Shown here: positions 25,754-33,627 of the stretch, piece after piece | How positions within the stretch are numbered: the stretch's first letter is position 1 | Layout of the letters: each line of letters begins with the position of its first letter | Assembly (NCBI GenBank): GCA_937996235.1 | Contig: CALKVK010000038.1 | Coordinates: 186,001-250,000 of the forward strand | Direction: 5' to 3' | Length of the DNA stretch: 64,000 nt | From: an uncultured bacterium | GTDB taxonomy: Bacteria > Planctomycetota > JAJSAM01 > JAJVHW01 | Translations under genes and position numbers: made by a program | Notes under the pieces: generated by a model | Told to the model about the DNA's origin: nothing | Seen by the model: the letters and a program-made list of their open reading frames with translations, nothing else | Databases searched by the model: none

Positions 25754-27898
25754 CTACTCGGCGCTCCGCGCGAGCGTCACGACGACCTCGAACGGGCCGT
25801 CCTCCGCGGGCACGTCGATCTCGACCTCGACGCCGACGTGCCCGCGGCCCTCGATGGCGACGATGCTGCGGCCACGCGGCAGCTGCAGCGTGGCGGTGCC
25901 GTCGTCCGACCAGCGGCTCGCGCCCTCGGTCGTCTCGCGCACCTCCTGCCCGTCGACCATCCGCACCGCGTCCACCTGCAGGTTGAACTGCACGACGGGC
26001 GCGCCGTCGTCGCCGACGACGTGCAGCACGACCTCGCGGTGCCGCGCGATCACGATCGAGAGATCCGCGACCGGCAGCACCAGCTCGCGGTGGTCGGCGC
26101 CGTAGCGCGACGACTGGAAGTCGCCGTAGACGTGGAGTCCGACGGGCCCCTCCGCCATGCGCGCGGGGAGGTGCGTGAACGCGAAGCGTCCGTCGGCGTC
26201 GGTCCGGCCGTCGCGCGAGTCGTCCATGCCGGTGCCGAGGAACACGTTGGCGTTCGGCACGGGCGCGCCCGTGTCGTCGAGCACGCGGCCACGCAGCTCG
26301 AGCGCGCCGACGAGCGCGTACTCGAGCCGCACCTCGACGTCGAGGCGCGCGCCCGGCAGCACGTCGACGTCGCGGCGGTACGGCTTCATGCCGCTCGCCG
26401 TCACCCGCAGCGTGTGCCGGCCCGGCTCGATGCCGAAGATGTCGAGCGTGCCGTCGCGCTCCGCGTAGTCGCCCCACTGCCGGCCGAGCTGCACCATCTC
26501 GCCGCCGACGGGGTCGCCGTCCGCGTTCACGAGCCGCACGTGCACGCGGCCGAGTCGCGCGCTCTCCACGGGCACGCGGAAGTCCACGCCCTCGCGCACC
26601 TCGCCCGCGTGCACGTCGAGCACCTGCGCGCCCTCGAGCGCGAGCGTGCCGGCGCGGCGCATCACCTGCGCGTAGTCGGCCTGCAGCATGTGGCGGCCGA
26701 CGGGCTCCTGCGTCAGCTCGTAGCGGCCGTCGCCGTCCGTCGTGCCCGCGATCTCGAACTCCGGCCAGGCGCCGATCATCACGGGACGCCCGTCGGCGTC
26801 GAGCCGCACACGCAGCAGCAGCGCACCGCCGAGGGGGCGCCCCGCGGCGTCGACGACGCGCCCGCGCACGGTCACGTCGCCCTTCCACGGCTCCGGCGCC
26901 CACATCGGACCGTCCGACTCGGTGAGCGTGATGCCGCCCGCGACGTCGATGTCGAGCGGCTCCTCCGGCTGCGCGCCGTCCTCCGACGCCGCGACGGGCC
27001 CGCGCCGCAGCTCGCGCAGGACGCGCGCCACCAGGCGCACGGGCGCGGGCGGCACGGCCGCGTCGACGGACGCAGCGCCCGGCTCGGGCCGCTCGGGGTC
27101 GGCGGCGGCAGCGGTCGCCGCGTCCGGCGGCGCCGCGGGCGCGCGAACGTGCTCGCGCTCGGTCGCGGCGGCGTTGCCGCGTGCCGCGTCGGGAGCGTCG
27201 GTCGGCTCCTCCGCGGCACGGCTGCGCCCGGCGAGGAGCCAGCTCCCGCCGCCGAGGAGCAGCAGCACGAGGAGCGCCGCGACCGCGACCTTTTTCTTCG
27301 TCGTCACGAGGAGGCCTCCCAGGAGAACGTCGCCGCGCGCCGCGGGCAGCGCGAGCAGCGGCAGGAGCACGGCGCCGAGTCCGTCGCCGTGCGGGTCGAG
27401 ATCGCGCCGCAGCTCGGCGAGCGCGCGGAAGAGCCGCGTGCGCACGGTCTCGGGCTGCACGCCGAGCCGCCGCGCGATCGCGCGCGGCGGCAGGTCTTCG
27501 AAGAAGCGCAGCAGGACCACGCTGCGGGCCGGCTCGCGCAGACGCAGCACCGCGTCGATCACGCGCCGCTGCGACGCGGCGCGCTCGACGAGGTCGGCGG
27601 CCGGCACCGCGTCCGGGCGCGCGACGACGCGCTCGCGCGCGTCGCGGCGACGGTCGCGGCGCGCCGCGTCGCGAACCAGGTTGCGCACGACGGTCGCCAT
27701 CCAGCCCGCGGGCGAGCGCACGTCGGCCGGAGGCCGCTCGAGAGCGCGCACGAACGCGTCCTGGGTGATGTCGTCGGCGCGGTCGGGGTCGCGGACGAGC
27801 GACAGCGCCAGCGCGCGCACCCAGCTCCGGTCCGCGAGCAGCTGCGCCGGATCTGCGGGGCTGCTCGCGGGGGCGTCGGAGGACCGCATCGGCTCCAT
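25754..27898 (-). CDS. ECF sigma factor fused through a transmembrane helix to carboxypeptidase-regulatory-like domains
   Basis: 714 residues. Residues 20-85 are sigma region 2 (LSLVRDPDRADDITQDAFVR, GWMATVVRNLVRDAARR) and 105-170 region 4 (VVLLRFFEDLPPRAIARRLG, ETVRTRLFRALAELRR). A KKK-flanked transmembrane helix (about 203-222, VAVAALLVLLLLGGG) follows. The exported half (about 290-714) contains four or more carboxypeptidase-regulatory-like repeats: VTVRGRVVDAAGRPLGGALL, ELRGRVLDDTGAPVPNANV and DGRYELTQEPVGRH. A membrane-tethered sigma factor with its own extracytoplasmic sensor would signal without a separate anti-sigma factor; no such gene is adjacent. Start ATG at 27898 has no strong site; an ATG at 27889 is possible. 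Confidence 0.9.
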   Translation of the reverse strand: MEPMRSSDAPASSPADPAQLLADRSWVRALALSLVRDPDRADDITQDAFVRALERPPADVRSPAGWMATVVRNLVRDAARRDRRRDARERVVARPDAVPAADLVERAASQRRVIDAVLRLREPARSVVLLRFFEDLPPRAIARRLGVQPETVRTRLFRALAELRRDLDPHGDGLGAVLLPLLALPAARGDVLLGGLLVTTKKKVAVAALLVLLLLGGGSWLLAGRSRAAEEPTDAPDAARGNAAATEREHVRAPAAPPDAATAAAADPERPEPGAASVDAAVPPAPVRLVARVLRELRRGPVAASEDGAQPEEPLDIDVAGGITLTESDGPMWAPEPWKGDVTVRGRVVDAAGRPLGGALLLRVRLDADGRPVMIGAWPEFEIAGTTDGDGRYELTQEPVGRHMLQADYAQVMRRAGTLALEGAQVLDVHAGEVREGVDFRVPVESARLGRVHVRLVNADGDPVGGEMVQLGRQWGDYAERDGTLDIFGIEPGRHTLRVTASGMKPYRRDVDVLPGARLDVEVRLEYALVGALELRGRVLDDTGAPVPNANVFLGTGMDDSRDGRTDADGRFAFTHLPARMAEGPVGLHVYGDFQSSRYGADHRELVLPVADLSIVIARHREVVLHVVGDDGAPVVQFNLQVDAVRMVDGQEVRETTEGASRWSDDGTATLQLPRGRSIVAIEGRGHVGVEVEIDVPAEDGPFEVVVTLARSAE

Positions 27899-27992
27899 GG
27901 TCGTCGTACGACCGAGAACGCCACGCCGCCCGAACCGTTCCCGACTGCGGACCGGGCACGGCTCCCCGCGCAGCGCGTCGGAGCCCGCCGTC

Positions 27993-29345
27993 TCAGCGCA
28001 TGCGGCGCACGAACACGTCGTCGCTGTTGTTCGTGTCGGCGAGGCCGGGGACGAGTCCCGCGGCGTCCGTCGTGAACGCCACCATGCGCCCGTTGCCGCT
28101 CACCGCGAAGTCCTGGGAGACGCCGCCCACGCCGGTGCTCTCGCCGGGTCGCACGCTCACGAGCACCGTGGTGCGCTTCTTCACGTCGCGGAGATACGCG
28201 CTCCCGCCGCCGGACGCTCCGCCGGGCAGGTCGTCCGCGTAGCTCGAGAACACCACGAAGCGTCCGTTCGCGCTGAGCGAGTACGACGAGGTCCCGGATC
28301 CGCCGTTGCCGGACTGGAGCCCCTCCGCGTTCACGCTGACGAGCTCCGTGACGCCGCGGCGCAGGTCGCGGACGAACACGTCCCGCGGCTCGCCGTCGCC
28401 GTTGCCCGCCGGGACGTCGACCAGATCGCTCGCCTCGCTCTCGAACGCCACGATCCGCCCGTTCGCGCTGAGCGAGGGCTGGGTCGAGCCTGCGTCCGCC
28501 GGTCCCGTGCCCGCGCGGTTCCTGCTGACGAGGGTCGTCCGCCCCTTCCGCAGGTCGCGCACGAAGACGTCCGTGCGGCGGTTCGTGTCGCCCTCGACGA
28601 GGTCGCCCGCGCTGCTCTCGAACGCGACGTGACGCCCGCTGCCGCTGAGCGCCGCGAAGCGCGACGTGCCGTTGCCGGCGAGACCCGCGGGCGTGCTGCT
28701 CGCGAGCAGCGTGACCCCGCGCTTCACGTCGCGCACGTAGACCTGCTCGTTGGTCGCGTCGACGCCCGCGAGCAGATCGCTCGCCGTCGCGCTGAACGCC
28801 ACGTAGCGGCCGTTGCCGCTGATCACGGGCGTCTGGCAGTTGGTGACGGTGCCCCCGGTGTCGTCGACGTTCACGCTCACGAGCACGGTGGTGCCCGTCT
28901 TCAGGTCGCGCCGGTACACGTTCATGACGCCCGTCGCCACGCCCGGCACGAGATCGGAGGCGCGGCTCCGGAAGGCGACGTAGCGGCCGTTCGCGCTGAT
29001 CGCGGCGTACTCCGAGTCCTCGTTGCCCACGCCGCGCTGCGTGTTAACGCTGACGAGCTTCGTCGTGCCGGTGGCGAGATCCCGCACGAACACGTCGTTG
29101 CGATTGTTCGCGTCCCCGTCCACGAGGTCGCTCGCGCGGCTGAAGAACGCGAGGAAGCGGCCGTTCTTGCTGAACGAGCTCGAGCGCGAGAACGCGTTGC
29201 CGGCGCCGCTCCCCGCGGTGTTCGCCGAGACGAGCTCGACGTCGGAGGGCGCGGAGGCGGCGACCCCGACGGCCGCGCAGACGCCGACGAGTGCGGCGAC
29301 GAGGGTCTGGGTGCGGACGCGGCGGAAGTCGGACGGGCTGGTCAT
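27993..29345 (-). CDS. exported TolB-like beta-propeller protein
   Basis: 450 residues. ATG with AGGAG five bases upstream; signal peptide with a LVAALVGVCAAVGVAA core. The mature part is a tandem array of about seven propeller blades of about 55 residues with the consensus S-x-N/G-G-R-x-V-A-F, a DLV-x-G-D-T-N turn and DVFVRDL...T-L-V-S, for example SANGRYVAFRSRASDLVPG and RRTDVFVRDLRKGRTTLVS. The same repeat makes up the C-terminal part of the 1043-aa protein at 52898. Scaffold or binding protein; no catalytic residues. It ends before the divergent sigma-fusion promoter region. Confidence 0.85.
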   Translation of the reverse strand: MTSPSDFRRVRTQTLVAALVGVCAAVGVAASAPSDVELVSANTAGSGAGNAFSRSSSFSKNGRFLAFFSRASDLVDGDANNRNDVFVRDLATGTTKLVSVNTQRGVGNEDSEYAAISANGRYVAFRSRASDLVPGVATGVMNVYRRDLKTGTTVLVSVNVDDTGGTVTNCQTPVISGNGRYVAFSATASDLLAGVDATNEQVYVRDVKRGVTLLASSTPAGLAGNGTSRFAALSGSGRHVAFESSAGDLVEGDTNRRTDVFVRDLRKGRTTLVSRNRAGTGPADAGSTQPSLSANGRIVAFESEASDLVDVPAGNGDGEPRDVFVRDLRRGVTELVSVNAEGLQSGNGGSGTSSYSLSANGRFVVFSSYADDLPGGASGGGSAYLRDVKKRTTVLVSVRPGESTGVGGVSQDFAVSGNGRMVAFTTDAAGLVPGLADTNNSDDVFVRRMR

Positions 29346-29536
29346 GGCGGCTCCTCGTGTGCGGTCGTTCGAGTCGGTCCTGCTCCGCGCCGCGACGTGG
29401 CACGCAGGGCAGCGGAGTGTACCCCGGAGCGCGGTCGCGGCGCGCCGACGCCGTTGCCGCAGCGCGGCCCCGCGTGCGGGCGCCGGCGCGGACGAATTGC
29501 GCGCCGGCCGGCGCGCCGCGGGAGGAGCATTCGTGC

Positions 29537-31000
29537 ATGATCCTGCTCACGGGCGCGACCGGCTACGTCGGCGGGCGCCTGCTCGGCGCGCTCGAGGCGT
29601 CGGGCCGGCGCGTGCGTTGCCTGGCACGGCGGCCCGACGAGCTGCGCGAGCGGGTGGCGCCCGGCACCGAGGTCTGCGCGGGCGACGTGCGCGACGAGGC
29701 GGCGGTCCGCGCGGCGCTCGAGGGCGTGGACACGGCGTACTACCTCGTGCACTCGATGGGCGCGGGCGCGGGCTTCGAGGAGGCGGACCGCGAGGCGGCG
29801 CGCACGTTCGGCCGCGCCGCCCGCGCCGCGGGCGTGCGACGGATCGTCTACCTCGGAGGGCTCGGCGACGCATCCGAGGAGCTCTCCCCGCATCTGCGCA
29901 GCCGCCAGGAGACGGGCGCGGTCCTGCGCGAGAGCGGTGTGCAGGTCGTGGAGTTCCGCGCGTCGATCGTGATCGGCGGCGGCAGCCTGTCGTTCGAGAT
30001 GATCCGCGCGCTCGTCGAGCGCCTGCCGATCATGGTGACGCCGCGCTGGGTCGACGTCCGCGCGCAGCCCATCGCGATCGGCGACGTGCTCGCGTACCTG
30101 CTCGCGGCCCTCGACCTGCCGCCGGGCGCAAGCGTCGTCTACGAGATCGGCGGTCCGGACGTCGTCTCGTACCGCGCGCTGATGCGCGAGTACGCGCGGC
30201 AGCGCGGGCTGCGCCGGCTGATGATCCCGGTGCCCGTCCTCACGCCGCGGCTCTCGAGCCTCTGGCTGGGACTGGTCACGCCGATCTACGCGCGCATCGG
30301 CCGCGCGCTGATCGCCAGCATCCGGCACCCGACCGTCGTCCGCGACGACGCCGCGCGCCGCGCGTTCGACATCCGGCCGCTCGACGTCGCGGCCGCGATC
30401 GCGCTGGCCCTGCGCAACGAGGACCGCGAGTGCGCCGAGACGCGCTGGTCCGACGCGCGCTCGACGCTCCGCGCCGCACGGCCCTACGGCGGGGCGCGCT
30501 TCGGCAACCGGCTCGTGGACTCCCGCTCCGTCGTGGTCCCCGTGCCGCCGCAGGCGGCGTTCGAGGCGCTCGAGCGCGTGGGCGGCGCGCACGGCTGGTT
30601 CTTCGCGGACTGGCTGTGGACGCTGCGGGGCTGGATCGATCTGCTGTGCGGCGGGCCGGGGATGCGCCGCGGTCGCCGCGATCCCGTCCACCTGCGCACG
30701 GGCGACGTCGTGGACTGCTGGCGCGTCGAGCGGATCGAGCCCGGCGCGCTCGTGCGCCTCTCCGCCGAGATGCGCCTGCCCGGCCGCGCGTGGCTCGCCT
30801 TCGAGGTCGCCGGCGCGCCCGGCGGGGCGCGCATCACGCAGACCGCGACGTTCGACCCGGTGGGCCTCGCGGGACTCGCCTACTGGTACGGAGTGTGGCC
30901 GCTGCACGAGATCGTGTTCCGCGGCATGCTGCGCGGGGTCGCGCGCGCGGCGCTGCGGCACGCGGCCGGCCGCGGAGCCGCGGCGACGCGTCAGAACTGA
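29537..31000 (+). CDS. NAD(P)-binding SDR/epimerase-like protein with C-terminal DUF2867-like domain
   Basis: 487 residues. ATG with GGAGGA ten bases upstream. The N-terminal half is a Rossmann fold: TGATGYVGGRLL (dinucleotide-binding Gly motif), AGDVRDEAAVRAAL, YYLVHSM and VVEFRASIVIGGGS, the atypical SDR_a5-like complex-I-subunit type. The second half (about 310-475) fits the DUF2867/START-like partner of this family: VVVPVPPQAAFEALERVGG, GWFFADWLWTLRGWID and WYGVWPLHEIVF. Known members include oxidoreductases of unknown substrate. The stop overlaps the convergent SxtJ gene by 10 bp. Confidence 0.85.
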   Translation: MILLTGATGYVGGRLLGALEASGRRVRCLARRPDELRERVAPGTEVCAGDVRDEAAVRAALEGVDTAYYLVHSMGAGAGFEEADREAARTFGRAARAAGVRRIVYLGGLGDASEELSPHLRSRQETGAVLRESGVQVVEFRASIVIGGGSLSFEMIRALVERLPIMVTPRWVDVRAQPIAIGDVLAYLLAALDLPPGASVVYEIGGPDVVSYRALMREYARQRGLRRLMIPVPVLTPRLSSLWLGLVTPIYARIGRALIASIRHPTVVRDDAARRAFDIRPLDVAAAIALALRNEDRECAETRWSDARSTLRAARPYGGARFGNRLVDSRSVVVPVPPQAAFEALERVGGAHGWFFADWLWTLRGWIDLLCGGPGMRRGRRDPVHLRTGDVVDCWRVERIEPGALVRLSAEMRLPGRAWLAFEVAGAPGGARITQTATFDPVGLAGLAYWYGVWPLHEIVFRGMLRGVARAALRHAAGRGAAATRQN

Positions 31001-31539
31001 CGGTGGAAGCGCTCGGTCGGCAGCGAGTCGCGCTCGACCCAGTAGCTCTCCTCGCGCGGCGCGCTGCGGCGCAGCGGGTCCTTGCCGAGGGCGCGCATCA
31101 GGAGCGCGACCGGCGTGACCGCGAGGAAGTAGATCAGCGCGAAGATCGGCACCTGCATGACCTTCCCGAGCAGCGCGCCGATCGCGTTCCAGCCGCGGAA
31201 GACGTGCTCCGGCCAGCGCGGGTGGAGCACGCCCAGCACGACGAGCGCGACGTGCAGCCCGAACGCGACGTAGCCCGCCGTCGGCCGTCCCGTCGCGACG
31301 AACACGGCGCCGGCGCCGTACAGCAGCACGCCCGCGACGACGCCGTACCAGCGCAGCTCGGGGGGCGACACGCGCAGCATCGCGACGTTCGCGACGGGCG
31401 AGACCAGCCCGAGCAGGTTGAGCACGCGGCCGCCGTTCAGGTCGGACGTCGACGGCGGCTGCCACGCGGCCTCCGGCGCCGGCGGCAGCCCGACCACGCG
31501 CTCCAGGGCGGCGCCGTCGGCGGGGTCCGCGTCGCGCAT
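30991..31539 (-). CDS. SxtJ-family membrane protein
   Basis: 182 residues with about three transmembrane helices (WYGVVAGVLLYGAGAVFVA, VAFGLHVALVVLGVL, FALIYFLAVTPVALLM). Family signatures: FRGWNAIGALLGK, the GKDPLRR motif and a SYWVERD block before the C-terminal QF. SxtJ proteins accompany O-carbamoyltransferases in bacterial surface-carbohydrate or toxin gene clusters; their role is unknown, perhaps membrane recruitment. The ATG overlaps the carbamoyltransferase TGA (TGATG), so the two are translationally coupled. The 3' end overlaps the convergent SDR gene. Confidence 0.9.
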   Translation of the reverse strand: MRDADPADGAALERVVGLPPAPEAAWQPPSTSDLNGGRVLNLLGLVSPVANVAMLRVSPPELRWYGVVAGVLLYGAGAVFVATGRPTAGYVAFGLHVALVVLGVLHPRWPEHVFRGWNAIGALLGKVMQVPIFALIYFLAVTPVALLMRALGKDPLRRSAPREESYWVERDSLPTERFHRQF

Positions 31540-33362
31540 CAGTCGAGCGCGAGCGCTCCCCGACGCTCGTCGGCCCGCAGCGCGGGCTGCTCGCTGCGCG
31601 CGAGGATGCGCCGCCCGAGCACGAGGTGGTCCATCTCGGTCCCGCGGAAGCACGCGATGGCGTCCTGCGGCGTGCAGACGATCGGCTCACCGCGCACGTT
31701 GAAGCTCGTGTTCACGAGCACCGGGCAGCCGGTGCGCTCCTCGAACGCACGCAGCAGCTCCCAGAAGCGCGGGTTCGTGCGGCGGCTGACGGTCTGGATG
31801 CGCGCGGAGTCGTCGACGTGCGTGACCGCCGGGATCACCGAGCGCCGGCCGCGCAGGCGTGCGACGCCTTCGAGCGCCTCGTCGCCGGCCGCGGGATCGA
31901 GGCGCCGCGACTTCGCGACGGGCGCGACGAGCGTCATGTACGGGCTGTCGCCGTCGAGCTCGAACCACTCGGCCGCGCGCTCCTCGAGCACGGCCGGCGC
32001 GAACGGCCGGAACGACTCGCGGAACTTGATCTTCAGGTTCACGCGGGCCTGGTTCTCGGCGCTGCGCGGGTCCGCGAGGATGCTGCGCGCACCGAGCGCG
32101 CGCGGGCCGTACTCCATGCGCCCCTGGAACCAGCCCACCACGCTGCCCGACGCGAGCAGGTCGGCGACGCGCCCCGCGAGCTCGTCCCAGGCGACGACCG
32201 CGTGCGGCGCGCCGGCCTGCTCGAGCACCTGTGCGATGGCGTCGTCGTCGTACTCGGGGCCGAGGTACGCGCCGTTCATGGCGTCCCCGCCGTCCGGGTC
32301 GAGCACGCGCTCCTTGCCGAGGTAGCGGTGCCACGCGGAGAGCGCGGCGCCGACCGCGCCGCCCGAGTCGCCGGCCGCGGGCTGCACCCACAGGCGCTCG
32401 AACGGACCCTCGCGCAGGATGCGCCCGTTGCCGACGCAGTTGAGCGCCACGCCGCCGGCGAGGCAGAGGTTCGGGGCGCCGCCGCTCGCGCGGTGCGCGA
32501 AGCGCGCCATGCGCAGCATCACCTCCTCGGTGACCGCCTGTACCGAACGCGCCACGTCCATGTGGAACTGCTCGAGCTGCGACTCCTCGGCGCGGCGCGG
32601 GCGCCCGAGCACGCGCTCGAACGCGGGCGTGGTCATCGTGAGGCCGGTCAGGTAGCCGAACAGGTCGAGGTTCAGGCGGAAGGACCCGTCGTCGCGGAGG
32701 TCGAGCACCTCGTCGAGGATCTTCTGCGCGTAGCGCGGCTCGCCGTACGGCGCGAGGCCCATCACCTTGTACTCGCCCGAGTTCACCTTGAAGCCCAGGT
32801 AGTACGTGAAGGCGGAGTAGAGGAGCCCGAGCGAGTGCGGGAAGCGGATCTCGTGCGTGATGCGCAGGTCCTTGCCGTCGCCGACGCCGACGCTCGACGT
32901 CGCCCACTCGCCGACGCCGTCCATCGTGAGCACCGCGGCGCGCGCGAACGGCGACGCATAGAACGCCGACGCCGCGTGGCTCTCGTGGTGCTCGGCGAAG
33001 AGCAGCTCGCCCGTGAAGCCGCGTAGCTCCTTCCGGATGCGGTCCTGCACGTGGATCTTGTCGCGCATCCACGTGGGGCCGAAGTGCATCCACGCCGGGA
33101 GCCCGCGCGGCGCGACCGAGACGAACGTCTCGAGGATGCGCCCGAACTTCAGCACCGGCTTGTCGTAGAACGCGACGACCTCGACGTCCTGCGGCCCGCA
33201 GTCGCCGGCCCGCAGCACGAAGTCGACGGCGTGGCGCGGGAAGCGGCTGTCGTGCTTCTGCCGCGAGAAGCGCTCCTCCTCGGCGGCCGCGACGATCCGG
33301 CCGTCGCGCAGCAGGCAGGCTGCCGCGTCGTGGTAGTCAAAGGAGATGCCGAGTACGTTCAT
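31539..33362 (-). CDS. NodU/CmcH-family O-carbamoyltransferase
   Basis: 607 residues, the normal family length. It transfers a carbamoyl group from carbamoyl phosphate to a hydroxyl acceptor through a carbamoyladenylate. Kae1-like N-domain: HHESH (125-129), LTMDGVGEW, KVNSGEYKVMGLAPYG and LAGGVALNCVGNGRI. C-terminal carbamoyltransferase domain: GRMEYGPRALGARSIL, KFRESFRPFAPAVL and LVNTSFNVRGEPIVC. Upstream ATG at 33362 is 57 bp from the divergent DUF5989 ATG. With SxtJ it forms a two-gene operon. The acceptor is likely a cell-surface sugar; a glycosyltransferase lies at 36.3 kb but is not obviously linked. Confidence 0.93.
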   Translation of the reverse strand: MNVLGISFDYHDAAACLLRDGRIVAAAEEERFSRQKHDSRFPRHAVDFVLRAGDCGPQDVEVVAFYDKPVLKFGRILETFVSVAPRGLPAWMHFGPTWMRDKIHVQDRIRKELRGFTGELLFAEHHESHAASAFYASPFARAAVLTMDGVGEWATSSVGVGDGKDLRITHEIRFPHSLGLLYSAFTYYLGFKVNSGEYKVMGLAPYGEPRYAQKILDEVLDLRDDGSFRLNLDLFGYLTGLTMTTPAFERVLGRPRRAEESQLEQFHMDVARSVQAVTEEVMLRMARFAHRASGGAPNLCLAGGVALNCVGNGRILREGPFERLWVQPAAGDSGGAVGAALSAWHRYLGKERVLDPDGGDAMNGAYLGPEYDDDAIAQVLEQAGAPHAVVAWDELAGRVADLLASGSVVGWFQGRMEYGPRALGARSILADPRSAENQARVNLKIKFRESFRPFAPAVLEERAAEWFELDGDSPYMTLVAPVAKSRRLDPAAGDEALEGVARLRGRRSVIPAVTHVDDSARIQTVSRRTNPRFWELLRAFEERTGCPVLVNTSFNVRGEPIVCTPQDAIACFRGTEMDHLVLGRRILARSEQPALRADERRGALALD

Positions 33363-33419
33363 AGCGTCTCGCACGGTGTCCGCGCCGTGGCGCCGCACGG
33401 TGCACCGGGAGGATCCGAC

Positions 33420-33575
33420 ATGGGCAGCCTGATCCGAGAGTTCTGGCTCTTCCTCCGCCAGGAGAAGAAGTGGTGGCTGATCCCGATGCTGGTGGTGATG
33501 GGCCTGATCGGCGTGCTGGTGGTGCTGGTCAACCTGTACCCGGGGCTCGCGCCGTTCATCTACCCGCTTATGTGA
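33420..33575 (+). CDS. DUF5989-type micro-protein
   Basis: 51 residues: a charged start (SLIREFWLFLRQEKKWWL) followed by one transmembrane helix (PMLVVMGLIGVLVVLVNLY) and a PFIYPL end. This matches the DUF5989 family, small membrane proteins that sit beside SxtJ and carbamoyltransferases. ATG with GGGAGG seven bases upstream. Unlike most such clusters, it is divergent from the carbamoyltransferase gene rather than inserted in the operon. Too small for many gene callers to keep, but the family match, ribosome binding site and context support it. Confidence 0.88.
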   Translation: MGSLIREFWLFLRQEKKWWLIPMLVVMGLIGVLVVLVNLYPGLAPFIYPLM

Positions 33576-33627
33576 TCGGCCGCGGCGTGCGTGCCCGGGA
33601 ATCGGGCGCCGTGCGCGGGGCTGCGGT

